Positions 1-6,452 of a DNA stretch of 6,535 nt are shown piece by piece. Made by a program: the position numbers and the translations under genes. The notes under the pieces were generated by a model, which did no database searches, had not been told where the DNA came from, and worked only from the letters and a program-made list of their open reading frames with translations. The DNA comes from Candidatus Gastranaerophilales bacterium. Its GTDB lineage: Bacteria > Cyanobacteriota > Vampirovibrionia > Gastranaerophilales > JAQUYY01. Numbering within the stretch: position 1 is the first letter of the stretch; each line of letters starts with the position of its first letter. The stretch is from NCBI GenBank assembly GCA_028691575.1, contig JAQUYY010000106.1:1-6535 (forward strand), written 5' to 3'.

Positions 1-378
<378 letters not shown>

Positions 379-400
379 TTAATACAAAAAAATATAAGAA

Positions 401-438
401 GAATCCGGCAACTTTAAAAATTGCCGGATTCTTTTTTT
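401..438 (+). terminator. Intrinsic terminator after the RNA polymerase beta' gene
   Basis: A perfect 11-bp stem is visible: GAATCCGGCAA (401-411) pairs with TTGCCGGATTC (421-431) across a 9-base loop. It is followed at once by seven T residues (432-438). The central CCGG core is unusually GC-rich for this genome. The position, 22 bases after the beta' stop codon and upstream of the phosphomutase promoter, fits the end of the polymerase operon. Confidence 0.93.
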
Positions 439-443
439 AAAAC

Positions 444-472
444 TTTATAATCAATTATTAGTATTGTATAAT
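444..472 (+). promoter_or_regulatory. Candidate sigma-70-type promoter for the phosphomutase gene
   Basis: A perfect -10 hexamer TATAAT lies at 467-472. With a 17-bp spacer, the -35 position holds TTTATA (444-449), a 4 of 6 match to TTGACA. The site sits just after the upstream terminator and 32 bases before the ATG at 505, as expected for a gene transcribed on its own. In such AT-rich DNA a TATAAT can occur by chance, so the placement carries much of the weight. Confidence 0.5.
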
Positions 473-504
473 TTTAGTAAAGTTATTTTTGAAAGGTACA
501 AATA

Positions 505-1974
505 ATGAATTTTACTTTTGATGAATCTGTTTTCGGAAAAAATGATATAAGAGGCATAGTTGGTCAAGGCATTTGCAAAGAACTTTTTTATTGTGTCGGA
601 AAAGCATATTCTGCTGATATTTTGCCAAAAATAAAGGATATTTCTAATGTTTGGGTAACAGTTGGAAAGGATGCAAGATTGCATTCTAATGAACTTACTG
701 AAGCTTTAATTAAAGGACTAAATGATAGTGGTGTAAATGTTGTAGAAATAGGGCTTGTGCCATCACCGTTCGGATATTTTTCAGAATATGCAAATATTTT
801 GATAAATGGACAAAAAATAGATATAAAAGGGACTTTAATAGTCACTGCCAGTCATAATCCGTCTGAATATAACGGAGTTAAAATGACTTTTGAAAAAACA
901 TCTTTTTCTGACCTTGATATGAAAAGATTAAAGGAATTAACAAAAAAAGAAATTGAAAACCCTTTAAAAAGTACTTTAAAGCAAGGCATATGCGAAAAAT
1001 ATGACATAATCTCAGAATATATAAACAAAATGAGCAATGAATTTACAAATGCAGGAAAAAGCCTAAAAATAGTGGTTGATAGCGCAAATGCAACAGCAGG
1101 AGTCGCTGCTCCTGAGCTTTACAGAAAATTAGGCTGTGAGGTAATTGATATTTTCACAGAACCTGACGGAAGATTTCCTAATCATCATCCAAATCCATCT
1201 GATGAAAAAACTTTAGATGCAATCAAGGCAAAAATCAAAAAAACAAATGCTGATTTTGGCATTGCATTTGATGGAGATGCTGATAGAGTGGGAATTATTG
1301 ATGATTCAGGCTATAGCATTCCCGGCGATCAACTCTTGTTGATATTAGCTCTGGATATATTGCAAAACCAAAAATTTGACTCTAGACCTGCTTTTATTTC
1401 TGAAGTTAAATGTTCTCAAATTTTGTTTGATGAAATTGACAGAAACGGTGGGAATGCTATTATGTGGAAAACCGGTCATGGCTTTATAAAAAGCAAATTA
1501 AGAGAAGAAAACGCTGTTTTAGCAGGTGAAATGAGTGGTCATATTTTCTTTAATGACAGATTTTACGGCTATGATGATGCAATTTATGCAGGATGCAGAT
1601 TTATTGAAATCATTTCAAAGAAAAAAATTCAAAATCCTAATTTTAAAGTTTCAGAATTGATTGCAAATCTTCCTCAGGCATTTACTTCAAGAGAAGTAAG
1701 ATTTCCTTGTCCGAATGATAAAAAACAGCCTGCATTAAAGAATTTGGAAGAAATAATTAATCAAAATCCTGATATATTCGGTACTAAAATTGAAAAAATT
1801 ATCACGATTGATGGACTTAGAATCGTGTTTAATGATGGTTTTGCTCTAATTCGTCAAAGTAATACAGAACCTGTATTTACAATGCGTTTTGAAGCCAAAA
1901 CAGAGGAAAAAACGGAGCTTTATAAAAATACTTTGGTTGAATTGACTGAAAAATCACTTTATCAGCTTAATTAA
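505..1974 (+). CDS. manB: Phosphomannomutase/phosphoglucomutase (alpha-D-phosphohexomutase family)
   Basis: This cytosolic enzyme interconverts hexose 6-phosphates and hexose 1-phosphates (mannose and/or glucose), feeding nucleotide-sugar synthesis for envelope polysaccharides. The 489-residue length is near that of the dual-specificity bacterial PMM/PGM enzymes. All four family signatures are present in order. They are the catalytic phosphoserine loop TASHNP (residues 114-119, Ser116), the metal-binding loop DGDADR (256-261), the sugar-specificity loop GEMSGH (341-346), and the C-terminal phosphate-binding loop RQSNTEP (450-456). The ATG at 505 is preceded by GAAAGG (491-496) with an 8-base spacer, and residues 10-20 (FGKNDIRGIVG) match the usual N-terminal phosphate-contacting segment, so the start is secure. 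The gene appears monocistronic, with its own promoter and a hairpin after the stop. Mannose versus glucose specificity cannot be decided from sequence. A phosphoglucosamine mutase is less likely because the sugar loop is GEMSGH. Confidence 0.94.
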   Translation: MNFTFDESVFGKNDIRGIVGQGICKELFYCVGKAYSADILPKIKDISNVWVTVGKDARLHSNELTEALIKGLNDSGVNVVEIGLVPSPFGYFSEYANILINGQKIDIKGTLIVTASHNPSEYNGVKMTFEKTSFSDLDMKRLKELTKKEIENPLKSTLKQGICEKYDIISEYINKMSNEFTNAGKSLKIVVDSANATAGVAAPELYRKLGCEVIDIFTEPDGRFPNHHPNPSDEKTLDAIKAKIKKTNADFGIAFDGDADRVGIIDDSGYSIPGDQLLLILALDILQNQKFDSRPAFISEVKCSQILFDEIDRNGGNAIMWKTGHGFIKSKLREENAVLAGEMSGHIFFNDRFYGYDDAIYAGCRFIEIISKKKIQNPNFKVSELIANLPQAFTSREVRFPCPNDKKQPALKNLEEIINQNPDIFGTKIEKIITIDGLRIVFNDGFALIRQSNTEPVFTMRFEAKTEEKTELYKNTLVELTEKSLYQLN

Positions 1975-1983
1975 AAAATAAAG

Positions 1984-2008
1984 AAAAAAGACCTTAAAAA
2001 AGGTCTTT
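1984..2008. terminator. Bidirectional terminator hairpin between convergent genes
   Basis: A perfect 9-bp inverted repeat, AAAGACCTT (1987-1995) and AAGGTCTTT (2000-2008), is closed by an AAAA loop. It lies between the stop of the phosphomutase (1974) and the stop of the minus-strand small gene (2039). On the minus strand the stem runs into a T-rich tract (complement of the A-rich 1975-1986 stretch), which makes a good terminator. On the plus strand only the arm's own TTT and then AAATTT follow, so it is weaker in that direction. It probably serves both genes. Confidence 0.75.
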
Positions 2009-2038
2009 AAATTTAGCAAAGAGAAGAAATAGATAATT

Positions 2039-2437
2039 TTACTCCATAAACTCCAGAGTTCCTGCTGCAATTGTGTATTTTGCAGAATCCGACATATCTT
2101 TGTATTCAGGCAAAGCACTAAATTCATTGTCTAATTCAATAAGTCCTTTAGCGACCGCTCCTTCAAATTCCTGAATGAAACCTGCTATTCTCTTTGCTTG
2201 TTCAGGAGTTACATATTTTGAAACTTCAATTTTTCTTGTACTTGTTGTTTCTTTTGAACCAACATTGCTAAAATTTGATTGCGCCATAAAGCTTAAAACA
2301 TCATCTGCGCTTTTATAATTTGTTTCGGGCAGAGTTTTAGAGCTTTCATCCTTTATTTCTTCTGTAGGTTTGCTCTCAGGCTTACTTATTCCTCTTGGTA
2401 TTCTCACATTCGGGTTAATTTGGTTAAAATCTACCAT
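2039..2437 (-). CDS. Small hypothetical protein with disordered N-terminus and helical C-terminus
   Basis: I do not recognise this 132-residue protein. The ATG (2435-2437) has a good Shine-Dalgarno AGGAG 7 bases upstream (2445-2449 on the plus strand), so the gene looks real. Residues 1-42 are rich in P, E, K, S and T and probably disordered. Residues 43-60 (SADDVLSFMAQSNFSNVG) and 76-132 look alpha-helical, with the run TPEQAKRIAGFIQEFEGAVA followed by an acidic segment ending GTLEFME. There is no signal peptide, no membrane segment and no cysteine, so a soluble cytoplasmic protein is expected. It sits alone between a convergent terminator and the ATP-grasp gene, from which it is separated by 215 bases. 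It may be a lineage-restricted protein. No function can be given. Confidence 0.8.
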   Translation of the reverse strand: MVDFNQINPNVRIPRGISKPESKPTEEIKDESSKTLPETNYKSADDVLSFMAQSNFSNVGSKETTSTRKIEVSKYVTPEQAKRIAGFIQEFEGAVAKGLIELDNEFSALPEYKDMSDSAKYTIAAGTLEFME

Positions 2438-2652
2438 TTTTCTTCTCCTATTACTTTGCTTGATGATTAAATAATCGGCAATATTTATTTGAAGCTTTAG
2501 GTTTTTAGTTTAAATATTAAGCAAATGTTACATGTTTTCTGAAAAGCGAAATCTTAATAAAGGCTAAATGCTTACAGATTTGCGATGAAAATCGGAAAAT
2601 AAACAGAAAAAGCTGTTTAATAAAGAGTATTTTAAGAAAGAGAAATTTAAAA
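2438..2652. other. 215-bp intergenic region between the ATP-grasp and small hypothetical genes
   Basis: This stretch separates two genes on the same (minus) strand. It holds the Shine-Dalgarno of the downstream small gene (2445-2449) and a weak hairpin (2600-2619). I saw no tRNA, no credible small ORF, and no convincing -35/-10 pair. Several TATTTA- or TTTAAT-like words occur on the minus strand, as expected of AT-rich DNA. A promoter for the small gene is probably here but I cannot place it. Confidence 0.5.
2600..2619 (-). terminator. Weak candidate terminator after the ATP-grasp gene
   Basis: A 7-bp inverted repeat, TAAACAG (2600-2606) and CTGTTTA (2613-2619), has a 6-base loop. It lies 33 bases beyond the ATP-grasp stop codon on the minus strand and is followed there by TTTTCC. 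The stem has only two G-C pairs and the T-run is short, so termination would be inefficient at best. Position is the main support. Confidence 0.3.
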
Positions 2653-4110
2653 TTATTCTTCAATGCGTCTTAAAAATTCGCCTAAAATAATTCGATAAAG
2701 GTCATCTTTTAATATAATATCTTCAACGCCGTTATCAATACTGGGATTATCATTGATTTCTATTACCAGAACCTCATTTTCGGTTTGTTTAATATCAACG
2801 CCATACAAACCATCCCCTATAAGCCTTGATGTTTGAATTGCAACTTCAAGAACTTCCTGAGGAATGTCTTTAATTTTTACGCCTTCAGATTTGCCGCAAA
2901 CAGATTTTTTTGCACAAGTTTTAATTATTTGCCAATGCTTGCTTGCCATATAATATTTGCAGGCATAAATCGGCATATTATTAAGAATACCGATTCTCCA
3001 ATCAAAATCGGTTTTTACAAATTCTTGAGCAATTATAATTTCAGAATCATTGAAAAGTTTATTTGTAATTGTTTTTAATTCGTTACTGTCTTTTATTTTG
3101 AAAACACCTCTTCCAAAAGAACCATCGGGCGTTTTTAAAACTAAAGGAAACCCTAATTGGTTTTTTAATGACCTTAAGCCTGTTTTTTTGCATAAATTTA
3201 TAGTTTTAGGTGTCGGAATGTTATTTGATTTGAATAAATCACCTAAATATACCTTATTTGTGCATTTTATTATTGATTCAGGGTCGTCAATTACAGGAAT
3301 ATTCAATTCTCTGGCTTTTTGAGCAAATTTATATGTATGATGGTTAATGTATGTTGTTTCCCTAATAAATAGAGCATCATACTCAGATAATTTTGATAAA
3401 TCTTTTCGGCTTAAAACATCAATATCAATGCCCATAGATGCACCTATGGTTGTAATTTTGTTTATTGTTTTTAAGCTTGATGCAGGAGTCGGATCTGCAG
3501 GATCCTGCAAAATAGCCATTCGATACTTTATTGCAATTTTTTTTGTGTCTTTATATAATCCTTTGGTATATTTGTCCAATGATTCAATGAAAAACGGCAT
3601 ATCTTCTTGCGGAATTTCTTTTATGGTAAGGGTTTCTATTTCTTTTACTTTCCAAATTTCGCCAAAAGCCAATTCCACCTTTAAAATTGGGCATTTAAAT
3701 CTTTCAAATATTAATTTCGACATTTTTTTAAAGAGTTTATTTTTACTTTTTCCAAAATAAATATAGTGAATTTTATTTTCTTCATCGGGAGGTGCTTTAT
3801 ATAACTTGTCTATGATCTTATTAAGATTTCTTATTGTATATTTATAAAGAGCTTTCCAGTTTAAATCGATTATAATATCGGCAGAAGGAATGACGTTTTC
3901 TCCTCTTGCATTTCCCAATAACGAGCAATAATAGCCTTTTTTGAGATAATCATAATCATTTGTAAGGTTAATTATTTGCAAAAGGTTAGAATGCTGTTTT
4001 TTCCTGATATTATAATTGTTTTCAATATATTGTTGTGATGAAACTACTTCTATATTGGACTTTTTTGGTATTAATTCAGGTTTATGGTCTGTGATTACTA
4101 TGTATTTCAC
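2653..4110 (-). CDS. RimK-like ATP-grasp amide ligase with N-terminal RLAN domain
   Basis: This predicted cytosolic ligase joins a carboxylate to an amine through an acyl-phosphate using ATP; RimK itself adds glutamates to ribosomal protein S6. Residues 1-180 match the RLAN domain found ahead of some RimK-like ligases: YDYLKKGYYCSLLGNARG (53-70), YFGKSKNKL (118-126), FKCPILKVEL (138-147). A linker follows with ALFIRETTYINHHTYKFAQK (246-265) and IDDPESIIKCTNKVYL (274-289), very typical of this family. The ATP-grasp fold shows Lys326, the glycine-rich loop GSFGRGVFK (330-338), the hinge-like AQEFV (361-365), Asp439 in YGVDIK and the Mg-binding Glu451/Asn453 in EINDNPS. The start is GTG, overlapping the stop of the upstream acetyltransferase as GTGA; a possible AGGGG lies 13 bases upstream. 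At 485 residues it is full length. The substrate is unknown. Family assignment is firm, but function as an S6 modifier should not be assumed. Confidence 0.9.
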   Translation of the reverse strand: MKYIVITDHKPELIPKKSNIEVVSSQQYIENNYNIRKKQHSNLLQIINLTNDYDYLKKGYYCSLLGNARGENVIPSADIIIDLNWKALYKYTIRNLNKIIDKLYKAPPDEENKIHYIYFGKSKNKLFKKMSKLIFERFKCPILKVELAFGEIWKVKEIETLTIKEIPQEDMPFFIESLDKYTKGLYKDTKKIAIKYRMAILQDPADPTPASSLKTINKITTIGASMGIDIDVLSRKDLSKLSEYDALFIRETTYINHHTYKFAQKARELNIPVIDDPESIIKCTNKVYLGDLFKSNNIPTPKTINLCKKTGLRSLKNQLGFPLVLKTPDGSFGRGVFKIKDSNELKTITNKLFNDSEIIIAQEFVKTDFDWRIGILNNMPIYACKYYMASKHWQIIKTCAKKSVCGKSEGVKIKDIPQEVLEVAIQTSRLIGDGLYGVDIKQTENEVLVIEINDNPSIDNGVEDIILKDDLYRIILGEFLRRIEE

Positions 4111-4562
4111 TTTGTTTTAAAATCCCCTAATGTCTTTTTCATTCTAAATGCGTCAATTGAATTATTGTAATAATTTTTATATTTGCCAAATATTTCATAA
4201 TTAAGTTTGGCATAAAATGATTTTGCTTTTTTATCATCAATTCGTACTTCTAAATAAATTTCTTTAACAGCTTTTTTTACGGCATAATTTTCCAATTCTT
4301 CAAGAAGCATTGTACCAACATTTTTGCCCTGATAATTTGATAAAACAGCAATCGAATACAAACGTGCTTTTTGCGAATTTTTTCTAAATAATAAAACAGC
4401 ATAGCCAATAATTTTTTTATTTTCAACAAAAACAAGCATCTGTGCATTTGCTTTTGTTATCAAATATTTAAAATTTGATTTTGAAAGTATATCGTATTCA
4501 AATAATTGCGTTTCAATTGCTGAAAGCTGGTCAACATCAGAGGTCAACGACCTTCGTATCAT
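4107..4562 (-). CDS. GNAT family N-acetyltransferase (RimI-like)
   Basis: This 151-residue single-domain protein belongs to the GNAT superfamily, which transfers an acyl group from acyl-CoA to an amine. Residues 1-20 (MIRRSLTSDVDQLSAIETQL) form the typical first strand and helix. Strands around 42-60 lead to the acetyl-CoA site: SIAVLSNYQGKNVGTMLLEE (70-89), with the pyrophosphate-binding Q-G-K-N-V-G pattern at 78-83. EIYLEVRIDDKKAKSFYAKL (101-120) and NYEIFGKYKNYY (121-132) give motif B, with Tyr117 where the usual catalytic or cofactor-contacting tyrosine sits. The ATG has AGGGA 9 bases upstream (4572-4576). Its stop overlaps the GTG start of the ATP-grasp gene, so the two are surely co-translated. 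It resembles the RimI group, but the pairing suggests it acts on the ligase's substrate or product. No second domain is attached. Confidence 0.9.
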   Translation of the reverse strand: MIRRSLTSDVDQLSAIETQLFEYDILSKSNFKYLITKANAQMLVFVENKKIIGYAVLLFRKNSQKARLYSIAVLSNYQGKNVGTMLLEELENYAVKKAVKEIYLEVRIDDKKAKSFYAKLNYEIFGKYKNYYNNSIDAFRMKKTLGDFKTK

Positions 4563-4578
4563 AAACTGTTTTCCCTAT

Positions 4579-4594
4579 ACTAGAACGAGCTAGT
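4579..4594. repeat. Short inverted repeat near the GNAT start
   Basis: ACTAG (4579-4583) and CTAGT (4590-4594) are a perfect 5-bp inverted repeat around a 6-base loop, AACGAG. On the plus strand four more T residues follow (4595-4598). It sits just upstream of the GNAT ribosome-binding site, so a structure here could lie in the leader of that mRNA. The stem is short and could be chance. Confidence 0.3.
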
Positions 4595-4637
4595 TTTTGC
4601 AAAAACGAGCAAAGCCCGATTTTTCCAAAAACGTCGC
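4590..4637. repeat. Two imperfect tandem units with T5-NC-A5 cores
   Basis: Two similar units lie side by side: CTAGTTTTTGCAAAAACGAGC (4590-4610) in full is the first, and CCGATTTTTCCAAAAACGTC (4616-4635) is the second. Both share the pattern TTTTT, two bases, AAAAACG. The first core, TTTTTGCAAAAA (4594-4605), is a perfect 12-base palindrome; the second is one mismatch away. This suggests a small duplicated element or a paired binding site. No copies occur elsewhere in the window that I could see. Confidence 0.4.
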
Positions 4638-4650
4638 TCCCGGCTCACGC

Positions 4651-4703
4651 ATACCGATTTATAAAAATTAATTCATTTTAAGATTACTTTTTGAAATCGG
4701 TAT
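4651..4703. repeat. 10-bp perfect inverted repeat with 33-base AT-rich spacer
   Basis: ATACCGATTT (4651-4660) is the exact reverse complement of AAATCGGTAT (4694-4703). The pairing does not extend outward (C4650 against A4704). The enclosed 33 bases are nearly all A and T. The repeat lies about 90-140 bases upstream of the GNAT start. It could be a long-loop RNA hairpin in the operon leader, a pair of operator half-sites, or the ends of a tiny mobile or repetitive element. Confidence 0.5.
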
Positions 4704-4726
4704 AAAAATATTTAATACGTTGTAAT

Positions 4727-4757
4727 ATTATATTGAATGATATTTTTAAACAATCAA
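4727..4757 (-). promoter_or_regulatory. Candidate promoter for the GNAT/ATP-grasp operon
   Basis: Read on the minus strand, TTGATT (4757-4752) lies 19 bases ahead of a perfect TATAAT (4732-4727). The spacer is longer than the ideal 17. Transcription would start about 155 bases before the GNAT ATG, so the leader RNA would contain the 10-bp inverted repeat and the GC-rich module. The base composition makes chance matches common. Confidence 0.35.
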
Positions 4758-4811
4758 ATTTAACTTTTTATTAAGTTTATAATTTATTCGGTAAACTGAG
4801 CTTATTTTTTC

Positions 4812-6452
4812 TTATTTTACTTTTGTTAAATTTTTTTCTTTTTGCAAAGAAAGAAAATATTCCAAAACCAGCGAGGGCTGCTTATCTTCAGATTGATTGT
4901 TATATCCGAAATTTTTATAATTAGACGACATAAATAAATGTTTCTTTGTCCTTGTGATGCCTACATAAATAAGCCTTAAGGTCTCTTTTATTTGCTCTCG
5001 TTTTATTTCTTCCGATGTTTTTGTGTTTTTCTTGTTTGAAATTGTTTCCAAAGATTCTATTAATTCTTTGTCGGCTTTTATTTCAATGTTTTCAGGGGTT
5101 ATCGCAAAAGAATAATTGTTTTCATACATTTCGGGAATAAATACAGCATCAAATTCATCTCCTTTTGACTTGTGCAATGTCATAATTTGTACTTTTCCTC
5201 CCAAAAAGGTGTCTTTATCTGCATTATCGGATTCTGTGAATAATTTTACTCCGCTAAGTCTGTTTTTTTTGCTCAAATCTTTTAAGTATAAAATTATTGC
5301 CGATAAATCAATAGTTTCAGAGGTTTTTTCAAAGTTGTTAAAGTTATAGCTGTATTTTTTAACAATGGAAGAAATCAGCTGAACATTTGCCCGATTTACA
5401 TTATCATTAAAATAATACATTCCGATTTTTGTTATCAAATCTTCAGGTAAAAGATTTGAATTTTCAAGCCAATAGTAAATTTCCCACCAAAATCTCGTTA
5501 AATTTTCTGTCGGCAAATTAACAATGTTTAAATTTATAAACGGATCATTTTTAATGGATTCTAAAAACTTTTGACTTTCATAATCTTTTTGAAGAATATC
5601 AGCCAAGATTAGCTCTTTATAAAGGTTATTGACAAGAGTGTTTTTCCATGGATTTTCAATAACTTCCAATAACTTTAAAATCAATCTAAAGACTTTTTGA
5701 TTTTTTAAAGAATCTGTCCTGCAAACAACTTTGATGTTTTTTGATTCTAAAAATGCATACCAGGCAACAACTTGAGGATTTGTTCTTAACAACAATCCGA
5801 CTGTTGCACCCGGATTTTCCTTAATATAATTCTCAATTTTTTCTGTTATTTTGTTTTTTTCTAATTTAACGTCATCATAAATTTCAAAGCTTAAAGCATT
5901 ATCGCTAACAGGATTTTTCTTCTCAACAGGAAGCATTTTTATGTCATAAAATGGTTTTTCCAATTCATGTTTGGCATTAGCCCAATCTACAAGGGAATTT
6001 GCAAGTTCATAAATATCTTTTGCACATCTTTGAGACGTAATCATTTCAACAGGCTTATCTGCTTTTGAAATAAACGCTTTAAAGCCTTCAACATCAGACT
6101 CCGAAAATGTAGTCATAATAGCCTGATTGACATCTCCGCATCTTATTAAATTTTTGCTTTTGGAGCTTAGCAAAGTAATTAAATCCTGCTGAATTTTTGA
6201 AGAATCTTGAGCTTCATCTTCAATAATATACTTGAATTTTGACTGATAATATTCTAAAATATCAGGGTTTTGCTGCAATAATTTTAATGCCATAACAAGC
6301 AAATCATCATAATCCAACAAGTTTTTTTCTTTTAAAATTTTTAAATAATCTTTGTAAACAGGCAAAAACTCTTCCAACCGCTGATTTTGACTTGTTTTTA
6401 GATAAATTTTTATTTGTTCAGGTGGAATTTGTTCTAATTTTGCTTTTGAAAG
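4812..6452 (-). CDS. UvrD/Rep-type superfamily 1 DNA helicase, 5'-truncated (Walker A missing)
   Basis: This is the C-terminal part of an ATP-driven 3'-5' DNA helicase of the UvrD/Rep/PcrA class. Residues counted from the TTG at 6377 show LDYDDLL (21-27), Walker B/motif II DEAQDSS (54-60), motif III CGDVNQAI (80-87), a motif IV region ITSQRCAKDIYELAN (113-127), VGLLLRTN (193-200), motif V VQIMTLHKSKGDEFDAVF (396-413) and motif VI LRLIYVGITRTKKHLF (467-482). That TTG is not the true start: the frame stays open upstream and encodes SKAKLEQIPPEQIKIYL, which continues the helicase fold (the SKAK segment is typical). Helicase-like sequence ends near 6452, where a GC-rich tail begins in the same open frame. 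The Q motif and Walker A GxGKT are absent, so the fragment would be inactive alone. Motifs III and IV differ from the usual GDDDQSIY and NYRS, marking a divergent subfamily. A role in repair or plasmid/phage replication cannot be told apart. Confidence 0.88.
   Translation of the reverse strand, partial: LSKAKLEQIPPEQIKIYLKTSQNQRLEEFLPVYKDYLKILKEKNLLDYDDLLVMALKLLQQNPDILEYYQSKFKYIIEDEAQDSSKIQQDLITLLSSKSKNLIRCGDVNQAIMTTFSESDVEGFKAFISKADKPVEMITSQRCAKDIYELANSLVDWANAKHELEKPFYDIKMLPVEKKNPVSDNALSFEIYDDVKLEKNKITEKIENYIKENPGATVGLLLRTNPQVVAWYAFLESKNIKVVCRTDSLKNQKVFRLILKLLEVIENPWKNTLVNNLYKELILADILQKDYESQKFLESIKNDPFINLNIVNLPTENLTRFWWEIYYWLENSNLLPEDLITKIGMYYFNDNVNRANVQLISSIVKKYSYNFNNFEKTSETIDLSAIILYLKDLSKKNRLSGVKLFTESDNADKDTFLGGKVQIMTLHKSKGDEFDAVFIPEMYENNYSFAITPENIEIKADKELIESLETISNKKNTKTSEEIKREQIKETLRLIYVGITRTKKHLFMSSNYKNFGYNNQSEDKQPSLVLEYFLSLQKEKNLTKVK

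Larger units (their letters stand above)
4563..4811. other. 249-bp intergenic region between helicase and GNAT genes
   Basis: This minus-strand upstream region of the GNAT/ATP-grasp operon has two parts. The half nearest GNAT (about 4579-4657) is locally much richer in G+C than its surroundings and contains short inverted and direct repeats. The other half (4704-4811) is almost pure A+T and holds a promoter-like pair. I found no convincing terminator for the helicase and no tRNA or small ORF. Confidence 0.55.

Noticed and set aside
451..1037. Minus-strand open frames opposite the phosphomutase gene
   Set aside because: They are antisense shadows of a gene with all catalytic motifs and show no ribosome-binding site or recognisable domain.
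2833..3760. Three plus-strand open frames (2833-3078, 3050-3322, 3347-3760) opposite the ATP-grasp gene
   Set aside because: They lie antisense to a well-supported gene, have Phe/Ile/Ser-rich composition typical of antisense reading, overlap each other and match no family.
4563..4605. TTGCAA, 17 bases, TATAGG on the minus strand as a promoter for GNAT
   Set aside because: Transcription would begin inside or after the GNAT Shine-Dalgarno sequence, and both hexamers match only 4 of 6 positions.
4579..4703. CRISPR array or tRNA in the GNAT upstream region
   Set aside because: There are only two imperfect short units without regular spacers, and no cloverleaf or T-loop consensus is present.
6375..6377. 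TTG as the start codon of the helicase, giving a 521-residue protein
   Set aside because: The frame is open upstream and residues encoded by about 6378-6450 (SKAKLEQIPPEQIKIYL onward) continue recognisable helicase sequence; no ribosome-binding site precedes the TTG and Walker A would be missing.
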